Shown: positions 32,336 through 41,427, counted from the stretch's first letter. The stretch: 64,000 nucleotides of DNA from Agromyces larvae (GCF_022811705.1 NZ_CP094528.1:3286001-3350000); one strand, 5' to 3'. The notes: generated by a model from the sequence alone, not told the origin. A program made the numbers and translations.

Positions 32336-33216
32336 GCGCGTGTCTCCTCGGGCCAGAGCCGACGCACGGCCCGGTAGGCGGGTCGGCGAGTGAAACCGGT
32401 CACGATGGCTGCGATCACTGTCGCCGACGCGAGCAGCGGCACGGCCGCGACGACCGCGACGCCGGCCCAGCCCCAGGTGATCGGCACGATGTCGAGCAAC
32501 TGGATGCCTCCGGCCCAGGCCGTGAGCGCGGCGACGGCGAACGGGCCGGTGTACAGGTCGTTGACGGCGAGCGCGCGGAGCGCGTCGTCCCACCGGAGTT
32601 CGTCGTCGTCGCGGGCATGCTGCGGATGTCGGGCGAGCGACTCGGCGAGGAGGTCCGCGGTGAAGGTGCCGGCGATCGCGATGAGTGCGGCCGCGCCGAT
32701 CGCGACGGCGCCCTCGACCTGTGCGAGCACCGCGGCGAGGCCGACCACTCCCGCGAGCACGGCGAGGACCCGGACGCCGACGCGCACGACCGCATCGGAG
32801 TAGTCTCCGCGGCTGCGAGGGCGAACCATCGCGACGCGCGGGCGGTCGGGGTCGAGCCGGAAGCCCTCGACCACGGCGGCGATCGACGTGGCGACCTGCT
32901 GCGCGACGACCATCACCCATACGGGCAGCGCGACGAAGATCGTGGAGGCATCGGCGGGGATCCGGAGCGCCACGAGCAGACCGACGGTGAGCGCGAGCGG
33001 CAGCGTGAGGAGGGTGATTCGAGCCTGCCGGCGCAGCCGATCGGCGATGCGATCGCCGAGCGCCTCGGTCGTGACGACGAGCCCGACGCGGTTCGCGACG
33101 GCGAGGACGGCGGTGATCTGGCGGTCGCCGCGCATCCGCGATCGGCGGTACAGCTGCACGGCGCTGCCCGCGGCCGCACCGATCAGGATGGCGACGGTGA
33201 AGACCGTCCAGTTCAT
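32332..33216 (-). CDS. Seven-helix membrane protein of unknown function
   Basis: Protein of 294 residues from ATG 33216 (preceded by GCGGAGC). About seven hydrophobic helices alternate with charged loops; a cytoplasmic Arg-rich stretch lies near residue 145 and a His/Asp-rich loop (RHPQHARDDDELRWDD) near 210. It is coupled to a YtrA-type regulator, and such pairs are often membrane proteins or transporters responding to envelope antibiotics. I do not recognise the family with confidence. Confidence 0.72.
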   Translation of the reverse strand: MNWTVFTVAILIGAAAGSAVQLYRRSRMRGDRQITAVLAVANRVGLVVTTEALGDRIADRLRRQARITLLTLPLALTVGLLVALRIPADASTIFVALPVWVMVVAQQVATSIAAVVEGFRLDPDRPRVAMVRPRSRGDYSDAVVRVGVRVLAVLAGVVGLAAVLAQVEGAVAIGAAALIAIAGTFTADLLAESLARHPQHARDDDELRWDDALRALAVNDLYTGPFAVAALTAWAGGIQLLDIVPITWGWAGVAVVAAVPLLASATVIAAIVTGFTRRPAYRAVRRLWPEETRA

Positions 33217-33235
33217 CGGATGCTCCGCTCGCAGG

Positions 33236-33268
33236 TTTGTCGCACGACAAACATTGTCGTGCGACAAA
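33236..33268. promoter_or_regulatory. Double palindromic operator for the GntR-membrane protein operon
   Basis: TTGTCGCACGACAA (33237-33250) and TTGTCGTGCGACAA (33254-33267) are two near-perfect palindromes of the form TTGTCG-NN-CGACAA, 17 bp apart. Together they make a larger dyad whose 13-bp arms (33236-33248, 33256-33268) are perfect. They lie 20-52 bp upstream of the membrane-protein ATG. Confidence 0.8.
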
Positions 33269-33312
33269 CGAAGGGATGTCAAGGGCATCCGCCGGTCGAG
33301 GAGCGGAAGGGC

Positions 33313-33678
33313 TCAGGTGCCGATGCGGAGCGCCGCCTCGACGAGGTCGAGCGCGTCGTCGATCGGCACGCCGAGGCGGCGCACGAGCGCGGCGTACTCG
33401 GCCGCTGCTTCCTGCGCGCGGCGGTGCGCGGGGTCGCCGAACGCGGCGACGAAGCTGCCCGAGCGGCCGCGGGTCTCGATGAGGTGGTCGTGTTCGAGTT
33501 CGCGGTACGCGCGCGCGACGGTGTTGGCGGCCAGCCCCAGCTGGTCGGCGAGGGCCCGCACGGTCGGCAGGCGCTCGCCGGGCACGAGCCGGCCCTCGCG
33601 CACCGCCTCCAGCACCTGCGCGCGAAGCTGCTCGTACGGCGGAGCATCCGATTCGGGGTCGATCGTGAACTTCACCAC
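33313..33678 (-). CDS. Short GntR regulator, YtrA type (2)
   Basis: Winged-helix protein of 121 residues, paralogous to the one at 31970: GERLPTVRALADQLGLAANTV and a matching ALVRRLG tail. The first codon is GTG at 33678, two bases after the AsnC stop, so translation is coupled to that gene. The paralogues are separated by the operator and membrane protein. Which one binds the 33236-33268 palindromes is not determinable here. Confidence 0.88.
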   Translation of the reverse strand: MVKFTIDPESDAPPYEQLRAQVLEAVREGRLVPGERLPTVRALADQLGLAANTVARAYRELEHDHLIETRGRSGSFVAAFGDPAHRRAQEAAAEYAALVRRLGVPIDDALDLVEAALRIGT

Positions 33679-33680
33679 AG

Positions 33681-34118
33681 CTACTCCCGGTCGCGGTTGA
33701 CGAGGCGCGACAGCACGATCGCGCTGCGCGTGTGGTCGACGTTCGGCGCGATGCGCACGCGTTCGAGCGCGTCCTCGAGCGAGGTGATGTCGCGGGCGCG
33801 CATCTGCACGATCGCGTCGGCGCTGCCGGTCACGGTGCCGGCGTAGACCACCTCAGGCACGTCCTGCAGGATGCGCCGCAGCTCCTCGGGGGCGACGGTG
33901 CCGCGGCAGAACAGCTCGACCCACGCTTCGGTGCTCATGCCGTCGACGGCCGGGTCGACCTGGATGGTGAACGCTCGGATGACCCCGTCGGCGACGAGTC
34001 TGTCGACCCGTCGCTTCACGGCCGACGCCGAGAGCCCGACCGACGACCCGATGTCGCCGTAGCCCGCGCGCGAGTTCTGGCGCAGCAGGTCGAGGATGGC
34101 GCGGTCGAGGTTGTCCAT
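33681..34118 (-). CDS. Lrp/AsnC-family regulator
   Basis: Protein of 145 residues. The N-terminal helix-turn-helix begins LDRAILDLLRQNSRAGYGDIG as two segments, and continues with SASAVKRRVDRLVADGVI. The C-terminal RAM ligand domain spans about 65-140 (VVYAGTVTGSADAIVQMRA). It is probably an amino-acid-responsive regulator. TATGCT (34127-34132, minus) lies 8 nt before the ATG, suggesting a leaderless start. The GntR gene follows by 2 bp. Confidence 0.9.
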   Translation of the reverse strand: MDNLDRAILDLLRQNSRAGYGDIGSSVGLSASAVKRRVDRLVADGVIRAFTIQVDPAVDGMSTEAWVELFCRGTVAPEELRRILQDVPEVVYAGTVTGSADAIVQMRARDITSLEDALERVRIAPNVDHTRSAIVLSRLVNRDRE

Positions 34119-34188
34119 GCTCCGAGAGCATAGGGCGATCCGTTGCGCGGGCGCACCCCTCGGCGCGGATTTCCTGCGTGAGACGGCC

Positions 34189-35136
34189 TCAGCCGTACCG
34201 CTCCCGGTAACGGCGGGCCGCGGCGGAGTGCAGCGGCATCGGCCCGGTGTCGATGAGGCTCGACGACGTGAGGTACTGCAACCCCACGGATGGCTCGGGC
34301 ACCAGCCGCGGCGCCCGGTCGATGAGGATGTCGACGAGCGCCGCCGCGAGCGGACCCGGCAGGTCTCCGCGCGCGAGCAGGAAGTTCGACACCCCGATCG
34401 CGGGGACCGCTTCGTCGAGGCCGTAGGTGCCCGCGGGCACCGCCGTCGTCGCGTAGCTGTCGCCGTGCGCCCGGTTCATGGCGGGAATCGCCTCGGTGAG
34501 GTCGACGAGCGTCACCTCGGCGATGCCGTCGAGTCGTGCGAGTTCGGGCAGCGGAATGCCGCCCGACCACATGACCGCGTCGATCGAGCCGTCGCCGAGC
34601 GCGCCGACGGCCTCGGCGAGGGCGAGTTCGCGCAGTACCGCCGCCGCCGGACCAGCGGCGAGGCCGAGCGCCTCGAAGGCCCGCTGCGACATCAGCGCGG
34701 TGCCCGATCCGGGCGCGCCGATGGAGACGACGCGGCCCGCCAGGTCGGCCGCGCGGGCGATGCCCCCGTCGACGCGCACGATGCACTGCAGGTAGTTCTG
34801 GTAGACCCGGCCGATGGCGACGAGCTCGCCCGCGTACGGCGCGGCCGAATCGGCGAGGGCGATGGCGAGCTCGGCGTCGCCCGAGCGGAGCATCGCGAGG
34901 TTCTCGACGCTCCCGTCGGTGGGCAGCGCCGCCATGGCGCGGGCGACGCCCTGGTCGACGACCGCCGCGCCGAGCAGCTGCCCGAAGCGGATGTAGGTGC
35001 CGCCGGGTTCACCGCAGGCCATCCGCAGGCGGCCGAACTCGGCGCTCGGCGCGCATCCGGCGAGGGCGACCGCGGCGCCGAGGGCTCCGGCGCCCGCGAC
35101 GCCGGCGAGGAAGGCGCGCCGGCTGAGGTCCGTCAC
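34189..35136 (-). CDS. TAXI-family solute receptor in a two-component operon
   Basis: Binding protein of 315 residues. The signal has SRRAFLAG and ends ALAGC, so it looks like a Tat-exported lipoprotein. The body is a TAXI-type TRAP receptor, paralogous to the one at 39533: shared VRVDGGIARAADLAGR / IGAPGSGTALM, AVMWSGGIPLPEL and AGTYGLDEAVPAI blocks. GTG 35136 overlaps the kinase stop as GTGA. Its place after the regulator and kinase genes, rather than after the permease, suggests it presents ligand to the kinase; this is inference. It could also be a spare transport receptor. Confidence 0.87.
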   Translation of the reverse strand: MTDLSRRAFLAGVAGAGALGAAVALAGCAPSAEFGRLRMACGEPGGTYIRFGQLLGAAVVDQGVARAMAALPTDGSVENLAMLRSGDAELAIALADSAAPYAGELVAIGRVYQNYLQCIVRVDGGIARAADLAGRVVSIGAPGSGTALMSQRAFEALGLAAGPAAAVLRELALAEAVGALGDGSIDAVMWSGGIPLPELARLDGIAEVTLVDLTEAIPAMNRAHGDSYATTAVPAGTYGLDEAVPAIGVSNFLLARGDLPGPLAAALVDILIDRAPRLVPEPSVGLQYLTSSSLIDTGPMPLHSAAARRYRERYG

Positions 35137-36527
35137 TCGATCACCCCGAACTCGACGCGCACCCGCAGCCCGCCCTCGTCGGCGCGGTCGATCCGCAGCG
35201 TGCCGGCGTTCGCGCGCACGAGCTCGCCGACGATCGCCAGCCCCAGACCGGTGCCGGGCACCTGGCGGTGCTTCGGCGACCGCCAGAACCGGACGCCGGC
35301 GCGAGCGAGCTGCTCGTCGTCGAGACCGGGGCCGTCGTCGCTCACCTCGACCCGGGCGAGGTCGCCGTCGCGTTCGAGCCGCAGGCGCACGGTCGCGCCC
35401 GGCCCGGCGTACGCGCGGGCGTTCTCGAGCACGGTCGCGACGATCTCCTCGAGGTCCGAGCGCCGGCAGGCGATCCGCACCTCGCGGTCGCCGATGGCGA
35501 TGAGGTGCTGACCGGCGGCGTGCATGAGCGGGCGGTGCGGTTCGGCGAGCGCGGCGGCCGTCGGCACGGTGTGGTCGCGTCGCGAGTCGACCGCGAACCC
35601 GGTCTTCGCGCCGCTCGTCTCGGCGGTGGCGCGGTGCTCGGCGTTCGCGAGCGCGAGCATCCGGTCGACGGTGCGCTCCAGTCGGTCGAGGTCGGCGTCG
35701 ACGAGGGCGATCTCCTCCGCATCGACGTCTTCGCGCACCGAGTCGACCCGGAGCCGGATGGCGGCCAGCGGGTTGCGCAGCTGATGCGAGGCGTCCGCCA
35801 CGAGCGTGCGCTGCTGCTCGAGGGTGTCGTTCATGCCGGTGGCCATGCGGGTGAAGGATGCCTCGAGCTGACGCAGCTCGGGCGGGCCCGTCACGACGAG
35901 CGGGCCGGGATCTCGTCGCTCGGCGAAGGCGTTCGCCGCGTCGTCGAGCGCCCGCACGGGCCGCAGCACCCACTGCGCGAACCGCAGTGCGAGGATCGCG
36001 AGCCCGGCGAGCAGCACCGAGCCGACGCCGGCGATCGCGAGCCACCGCACGCCCACGTCGGTGACGGCGCGTTCGAGGTCGGCCTCGAGCACCACACCGC
36101 CGAGACTCGTCTCGCCGACGCCCGGGATCGGCTCCGAGAGCAGGGCCGTGGGTTCGCTCCACGGGCGGATGGTTTCGAGCTCGCGCCGCGGCAGGTTCCG
36201 GATGGCGGCGCGCACGTGCCGTTCGACCTCGGGGTTCGCGGAGTCGAGCCCGCCGACCGAGGCGAGCACGTCGCCCGAGCCGTCGACGACGAGCACCGAT
36301 TCGCCGGTCACGTCGTGGAATCGGTCGAGGTAGGCCTCCAGCGGTGCGGGGTCGCCTGCGGCGATCGAGCCCTCGGCGAGCTGCACGAGATGACCCAGTG
36401 CCGCCGAACGGGCCAGCGACACCTGCTGCGATCGCGAGACGGCCAGCGCCTCGGCCGCGGGCAGCACGAACGCGATGACCGCGAGCAGGCCGAAGAGCAG
36501 GAGCGGCAGCAGCAGGCGCGCGCGCAC
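35133..36527 (-). CDS. Sensor histidine kinase linked to TRAP-TAXI transport
   Basis: Membrane kinase of 464 residues. TM1 lies at about 5-27, an extracytoplasmic domain spans about 28-160, TM2 at about 165-190 leads to HAMP, then the HisKA box ADASHQLRNPLAAI (His248) and HATPase_c with GPGLDDEQL and GTGLGLAIV. GTG 36527 starts two bases after the regulator stop. It overlaps the TAXI receptor by 4 bp. The layout resembles carboxylate-sensing kinases that work with a binding protein. Confidence 0.91.
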   Translation of the reverse strand: MRARLLLPLLLFGLLAVIAFVLPAAEALAVSRSQQVSLARSAALGHLVQLAEGSIAAGDPAPLEAYLDRFHDVTGESVLVVDGSGDVLASVGGLDSANPEVERHVRAAIRNLPRRELETIRPWSEPTALLSEPIPGVGETSLGGVVLEADLERAVTDVGVRWLAIAGVGSVLLAGLAILALRFAQWVLRPVRALDDAANAFAERRDPGPLVVTGPPELRQLEASFTRMATGMNDTLEQQRTLVADASHQLRNPLAAIRLRVDSVREDVDAEEIALVDADLDRLERTVDRMLALANAEHRATAETSGAKTGFAVDSRRDHTVPTAAALAEPHRPLMHAAGQHLIAIGDREVRIACRRSDLEEIVATVLENARAYAGPGATVRLRLERDGDLARVEVSDDGPGLDDEQLARAGVRFWRSPKHRQVPGTGLGLAIVGELVRANAGTLRIDRADEGGLRVRVEFGVIE

Positions 36528-36529
36528 GG

Positions 36530-37186
36530 TCAGCCCACCTCGAGCCGGTAGCCGTACCCGCGGATCGTCGTGATGAGGTCGCCTCTCGGAAGCTTCTGCC
36601 GAAGCTGGGCGAGGTGCACGTCGAATGCGCGCGAATGCGCGGCGAACGCGTCGCCCCACACCTCGTCGAGGATCTGTTCGCGGCTCACGGCCGCGCCGGC
36701 GCGGGCGGCGAGCGCGGCGAGCAACGAGAACTCGGTGCGCGTCAGCGCGAGGTCGACCCCGTGCGCCCGTGCGCGGCGCGCCCGCAGGTCGATCTCGAGC
36801 TCGCCCGCGTGCACGACGTCGGGTTGCGCCCGCCCCGGCCGGCGGCGCACGGCGACCTCCATGCGGGCGAGGAGCTCGCGGACCCGGGCGGGCTTCACCA
36901 GGTAGTCGTCGGCGCCGAGCCGGAGGGCGCGGACGGTGGAGCGTTCGTCGCCGCGCGCGGTGACCACGAGCACCGGCAGCTCGGTGACCATGCGGAGCCG
37001 GCGCAGCACCTCGAACCCGTCCGTGTCCTCGAGCCCGAGATCGAGGATGAGCAGGTCGGACTCCTGATGGCGCAGCAGCACGTCGCCGCCGCGCGCGGTG
37101 CGCGTCGTCTCGTGCCCGGCGCGTTCGAGCACGCTCGCCAGCGCCGTGGCGACCGAGTCGTCGTCCTCTGCGATGAGCACGCGCAT
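36530..37186 (-). CDS. Response regulator, OmpR family (TRAP-linked)
   Basis: Regulator of 218 residues. The receiver has EDDD at 7-10 and the phospho-acceptor Asp49 in LLILDLGLED, with Lys in YLVKPARV. The C-terminal winged helix includes LTRTEFSLLAALA and ends GYGYRLEVG. ATG 37186 is 7 nt from TAGACT (37194-37199, minus): leaderless layout. It probably activates the divergent TRAP-TAXI operon. Confidence 0.92.
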   Translation of the reverse strand: MRVLIAEDDDSVATALASVLERAGHETTRTARGGDVLLRHQESDLLILDLGLEDTDGFEVLRRLRMVTELPVLVVTARGDERSTVRALRLGADDYLVKPARVRELLARMEVAVRRRPGRAQPDVVHAGELEIDLRARRARAHGVDLALTRTEFSLLAALAARAGAAVSREQILDEVWGDAFAAHSRAFDVHLAQLRQKLPRGDLITTIRGYGYRLEVG

Positions 37187-37331
37187 GGGCGGCAGTCTAG
37201 GTCGACCTGCGCGGCGGGTCGCATGCGCATCCACAGCCCGCGCGGCCGTCGGCGGGGCGGAACCTCAAGATGGTGCAAAGATCGCGCCCGGAGCATCCAT
37301 CGGGCCGTCGGCCGCACCTATCGTGACCCGC
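37187..37331. promoter_or_regulatory. Divergent promoters of regulator and TRAP operons
   Basis: TAGACT on the minus strand (37194-37199) and TATCGT on the plus strand (37319-37324) lie 7 nt before the two start codons. GGCCGTCGGC is present twice (37244-37253 and 37303-37312), 59 bp apart; the second copy touches the plus-strand promoter. No better direct repeat for an OmpR-type protein was found by eye. Confidence 0.5.
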
Positions 37332-39536
37332 ATGCCCGACGACGAAGTCCAGCACCGCAACGGCACGGCCGAGCGCCCGGCCCTCTCCGACACCCCCGTC
37401 GTGTCCGTCGCGCCGGCCCGCACCCCCGACGAGGTCATCGCCGAGTTCGACGAGGAACGGGTCGCGCGCAGCCTCCCGCCCCGCCTCGACCGGGTGGTGA
37501 CCGCCTACTGCTTCGCGGTCACGCTCTTCGTGCTCTACCAGGTGTTCTTCCCGCTGCGTCAGGGCATCCAGTTCTCGCTCATCCTCTTCCTCGCGTCCAC
37601 GCTGCCGCTCGCGTTCCTGCTCTACCGCGGGTTCGCGCGCCGCGGCGGGTCGGCCGGTCCGACCTGGTGGGACTGGACGCTCACCGTCGTCGCGGCCGCC
37701 GTCTGCCTCTACCCCGTGCTGCCGTTCGCGATCGGCGACGGCGGTGGCGGGTTCGATTCGTTCCTCGACCGCCAGGGCTCGCTGGCCGCGATCGACGTCA
37801 TCGCCGGCGCCATCCTGACCCTGCTCATCCTCGAAGCCGCCCGCCGCACGACCGGGCTCGTGCTGCCGATCTTCTGCCTCGTGTTCTTCGCGTTCGCGTA
37901 CTACGGCGGCTACCTGCCGATGGACTGGGCCATCAGCCACGCCGGCGTCGACTTCGACCAGATCATCAACGGGTTCTTCAACGACCAGTCGGGATTCTTC
38001 GGCACCCCGCTCGCGGTCGCCGCGAGCTACATCGTGCTGTTCATCATCTACGGCGCGGTGCTGCAGGCCACCGGTGCCGGCCGGTTCTTCATCGACTTCT
38101 CGTTCTCGCTGTTCCGTTCGTCGCGGTCGGCGGCCGGGCGCACGGTGGTCACGAGCGGGTTCCTGCTCGGCACCGTCTCGGGGTCGGGCACGGCGACGGC
38201 GGTCACGCTCGGCTCGCTCGCCTGGCCGGTGCTGCGGCAGGCCGGCTACCCGAAGAACCCCGCCGGCGGCGTGCTCGCGGCCGCGGGCATCGGGGCGATC
38301 CTCTCGCCGCCGACCCTCGGCGCCGCGGCGTTCATCATCGCCGAGTACCTGCGGGTCTCGTACCTGGAGGTGATGATCTGGGCGATCATCCCCACGATCC
38401 TGTACTACGTCGGCATCTTCATCGCGGTCGAGATCGATGCGCGCCGGTTCGGCGCCAAAGCCGTCGACCTGCCGCGCAAGCGCACGGGATGGCTGCTCGC
38501 CCGGTTCGGATACCACTTCCTCTCGCTCGCCGTCATCGTGCTGTTCCTCGCCGTCGGGCTGCCGCCCTTCCGCGCCATCGTCTACGCGACGGCCGTGGCG
38601 GCGGCCTTCGGGCTCATCGAGCGGATGGTGTCGCGGCGCGACCCGCTCGACGACGACGCCGTTCGCCTGCCGCTCGTGCGGGCGCTCGTCGAGTACGGCC
38701 GAGAGCTGTACTTCGCGCTCGCCTCGGGGATCCGCAGCGCCATCCCCGTCGTCGCAGTGTGCGCCGCAGCCGGGATCATCACGAGCGTCATCGTGAAGAC
38801 GGGCGTCGGGTTGAGCTTCGCGCGACTGCTCGTGGGTGCCGCCGAGTCGCTCGCATCCGACCCGCAGGCCATCCTCGTGATCACCGCCGTGCTGGCCGCC
38901 TTCGCGGTCATCCTGCTCGGCCTCGCCGTGCCGGTCACCGCGTCGTTCATCATCTCCTGGGTGATCATCGGCCCGGCCCTCATCGGCCTCGGCGTCGAAC
39001 GGCCCGAGGCGGCGATGTTCATCTTCTACTACGCCGTGCTGTCGGAGGTCTCGCCGCCGACCGCGCTCGCCGCGGTCGCCTCGGCGGCCATCACGGGCGG
39101 CGACACGATCCGCACGATGTGGCAGGCCACGAAGTACACCCTGCCGGCGTTCCTCGCGCCGCTCGCGATCGTGCTCACCCCCGCCGGCGGAAGCCTGCTG
39201 CTGCAGGGCGACGTGGGCACCTCGATCTGGGCCGGCGCGGTCTCGATCGTCGCGGTGGCAGCCCTCGCCGGCGCGACCGGCGGGTGGGTGTTCGCCCGTG
39301 CCACCTGGCCCGAACGGGCGCTCCTGCTCGTCGGCGCCGTGTTCTGCCTCTACCTCGAACCGGTCTCGATCGCCGTCGGCCTCGCGTGCGTGCTCGCCGG
39401 CGCCGCGCTCAACGGAATCCGCACCGGTTTCGGCCGGCACGGAGCATCCGCCGAGCCCTCCGTCGAACCATCCGACGGAGCATCCGCTCCACCGTCCGCC
39501 CCATCGACCGCACTCCAGGAAGGAACCCACCCATGA
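37332..39536 (+). CDS. TRAP transporter fused permease, TAXI type
   Basis: Polytopic membrane protein of 734 residues fusing the small (DctQ-like, about 40-190) and large (DctM-like, about 195-690) TRAP subunits. DctM blocks include GTVSGSGTATAVTLGSLAWP, AAGIGAILSPPTLGAAAF and FFYY-like FIFYYAVLSEVSPPTALAA. About 18 helices are likely. TRAP systems use ion gradients to import carboxylates or amino acids; TAXI members often take C4/C5 dicarboxylates or glutamate. ATG 37332 lies 7 nt after TATCGT. The receptor gene overlaps its stop (ATGA) behind AGGAAGGA. Confidence 0.92.
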   Translation: MPDDEVQHRNGTAERPALSDTPVVSVAPARTPDEVIAEFDEERVARSLPPRLDRVVTAYCFAVTLFVLYQVFFPLRQGIQFSLILFLASTLPLAFLLYRGFARRGGSAGPTWWDWTLTVVAAAVCLYPVLPFAIGDGGGGFDSFLDRQGSLAAIDVIAGAILTLLILEAARRTTGLVLPIFCLVFFAFAYYGGYLPMDWAISHAGVDFDQIINGFFNDQSGFFGTPLAVAASYIVLFIIYGAVLQATGAGRFFIDFSFSLFRSSRSAAGRTVVTSGFLLGTVSGSGTATAVTLGSLAWPVLRQAGYPKNPAGGVLAAAGIGAILSPPTLGAAAFIIAEYLRVSYLEVMIWAIIPTILYYVGIFIAVEIDARRFGAKAVDLPRKRTGWLLARFGYHFLSLAVIVLFLAVGLPPFRAIVYATAVAAAFGLIERMVSRRDPLDDDAVRLPLVRALVEYGRELYFALASGIRSAIPVVAVCAAAGIITSVIVKTGVGLSFARLLVGAAESLASDPQAILVITAVLAAFAVILLGLAVPVTASFIISWVIIGPALIGLGVERPEAAMFIFYYAVLSEVSPPTALAAVASAAITGGDTIRTMWQATKYTLPAFLAPLAIVLTPAGGSLLLQGDVGTSIWAGAVSIVAVAALAGATGGWVFARATWPERALLLVGAVFCLYLEPVSIAVGLACVLAGAALNGIRTGFGRHGASAEPSVEPSDGASAPPSAPSTALQEGTHP

Positions 39537-40555
39537 CCTCGACCACCGTCCGGCGCCGCGCAAGCGGCGCCCTCGTCGGAGCCCTCGCGGCCGCGCTCGT
39601 GCTCACCGGCTGCGGAGGACAGCAGCAGCGCACGCCCGACGAAGCCGGTGCGACCGGCGACGCCGGCGACTGCGTCGCACCCGCGCAGCAGCTCACCATC
39701 GCCACGGGCAACTCGACCGGCGTGTACTACGTGCTCGGCGGCGCCATCGCCGACCTGCTCAGCAGCGAGACCGACCTGCGCGTCACCGCGGCCGAGACGG
39801 GCGCGTCGGTGCAGAACATCGAACAGCTCGTCGCAGGCCACTACGACATCGCCTTCTCGCTCGCCGACACCGCGGCCGACGCGGTCGAGGGCACCGGATC
39901 GTTCAGCGAGTCGCAGCCCGTGCAGGCGCTCGGGCGCATCCACACCAACTCCACGCAGGTGATCGTGCGCTCCGACAGCGGCATCACGAGCATCGCGGAC
40001 ATGGCCGGCAAGACCGTCTCGACGGGTTCGCCGAAGTCGGGCACCGAGGTGATCGCGAACCGGCTGCTCGAATCGGCCGGGCTCGACCCCGAGACGGATG
40101 TCTCGGCGCAGCGCCTCGACCTCGCCTCCAGCGTCGACGGGCTGCGCAACGGCAACATCCAGGCGATCTTCTGGTCGGGCGGCCTGCCGACGCCGAACAT
40201 CACCGAGCTGTTCACCACCGACGCCGGCTCGGTCGAGTTCATCGACATCACGCCCCAGCTCGAGGGCATGCAGGAGTTCAGCGCCGTGTACGAGGAGGGC
40301 ACCATCCCCGCCGAGACGTACGGCCTCGACGAGGACGTGCCGACCATCATCGTGCCGAACATGCTGCTCGTGCGCGACGACCTGGACGACGCCACCGCGT
40401 GCGCGATCGCGTCGACCGTGTGGGGCAACGTCGACCGCCTCGAGCAGGTGCACTCGGCGGCCGGCGAGTTCGACCCGGCGACCGCGGTGAAGACCGACCC
40501 CGTGCCGCTCTCGCCGGGCGCGGAGCGGGCGTTCGAGGAGCTCGGCGGGAACTGA
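39533..40555 (+). CDS. TAXI-family TRAP solute-binding lipoprotein
   Basis: Receptor of 340 residues. The lipobox is LVLTGC with Cys27. The mature domain opens LTIATGNSTGVYYVLGGAIAD, split here by the helix start at STG, and continues with VQNIEQLVAGHYDIAFSLAD and SPKSGTEVIANRLLE, typical of TAXI receptors. It is co-translated with the fused permease. A strong hairpin follows at 40568-40598, ending the operon. The ligand is unknown. Confidence 0.92.
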   Translation: MTSTTVRRRASGALVGALAAALVLTGCGGQQQRTPDEAGATGDAGDCVAPAQQLTIATGNSTGVYYVLGGAIADLLSSETDLRVTAAETGASVQNIEQLVAGHYDIAFSLADTAADAVEGTGSFSESQPVQALGRIHTNSTQVIVRSDSGITSIADMAGKTVSTGSPKSGTEVIANRLLESAGLDPETDVSAQRLDLASSVDGLRNGNIQAIFWSGGLPTPNITELFTTDAGSVEFIDITPQLEGMQEFSAVYEEGTIPAETYGLDEDVPTIIVPNMLLVRDDLDDATACAIASTVWGNVDRLEQVHSAAGEFDPATAVKTDPVPLSPGAERAFEELGGN

Positions 40556-40567
40556 GCAACGGGACGT

Positions 40568-40598
40568 CACGGGGCGGGCGGGACATGCCCGCCCCGTG
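40568..40598 (+). terminator. Terminator after the TRAP-TAXI operon
   Basis: ACGGGGCGGGC (40569-40579) pairs perfectly with 40587-40597 around a 7-base loop, with one more pair outside. It lies 13 bp after the receptor stop and just upstream of the next gene's promoter. Confidence 0.75.
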
Positions 40599-40621
40599 GC
40601 ATCCGACCCTAGGCTGGATCG

Positions 40622-41422
40622 GTGACCCTCGAATCCCGCGTTCGGATCGGCGTGCAGGTCCAGCCGCAGCACGCGACGTATCAGACCATCCGCGACACCG
40701 TCCTGCGCCTGGAGGAGCTCGGCGCCGACGTCGTCTTCAACTGGGACCATTTCTTCCCGCTGTCGGGCGAGCCCGACGGCCTCCACTTCGAGGCCTGGAC
40801 CATGCTCGGGGCCTGGGCCGAGCAGACCGAGCAGATCGAGTTCGGATGCCTCGTCGGCTGCAACTCGTATCGCAACGCCGACCTGCAGGCCGACATGGCC
40901 CGCACCATCGACCACATCTCGGCGAAGGGATCGGGCGTCGGCCGATTCGTGTTCGGCACCGGCGCGGGCTGGTTCGAACGGGACTACGACGAGTACGGCT
41001 ACGAGTTCGGCACGCCGGGCACCCGGTTGCGCGCGCTCGCCGGCGCGCTGCCGCGCGTGCGCGACCGGTGGGCGAAGCTGAACCCGCCGCCGACCCGCGC
41101 GATCCCGATCATGATCGGCGGCAAGGGCGAGCAGAAGACGTTGCGCATCGTGGCCGAGCACGCCGACATCTGGCACTCGTTCGTGCAGCCCGACGAGATC
41201 GCGCACAAGCTCGACGTGCTGCGTCGATGGGGCGACGAGGTCGGGCGGGATGTCTCGCAGATCACGGTCTCGAACGAGCTCGGCCGCCGCGGCGACGACG
41301 AGCGGGCCGAGGCGCTGTACGCCGCCGGCACGCGCCTGTTCACCGTCGGCATCTCGGGGCCCGACTACGACCTGGCGCCGGTCGAGCACTGGCTCGCCTG
41401 GCGGGACGCGAAGAACGCCTGA
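40622..41422 (+). CDS. LLM-class F420-dependent oxidoreductase
   Basis: Luciferase-like monooxygenase-fold enzyme of 266 residues. It has LRLEELGADVVFNWDHFFP near the start, GCLVGCNSYRNADLQADMARTID in two blocks, and FVFGTGAGWFERDYDEYGYEFG, the phrase typical of F420-dependent LLM proteins. GTG 40622 lies 6 nt after TAGGCT (40610-40615), so a leaderless transcript is likely. The substrate is unknown. Confidence 0.88.
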   Translation: MTLESRVRIGVQVQPQHATYQTIRDTVLRLEELGADVVFNWDHFFPLSGEPDGLHFEAWTMLGAWAEQTEQIEFGCLVGCNSYRNADLQADMARTIDHISAKGSGVGRFVFGTGAGWFERDYDEYGYEFGTPGTRLRALAGALPRVRDRWAKLNPPPTRAIPIMIGGKGEQKTLRIVAEHADIWHSFVQPDEIAHKLDVLRRWGDEVGRDVSQITVSNELGRRGDDERAEALYAAGTRLFTVGISGPDYDLAPVEHWLAWRDAKNA

Positions 41423-41427
41423 CGCGA

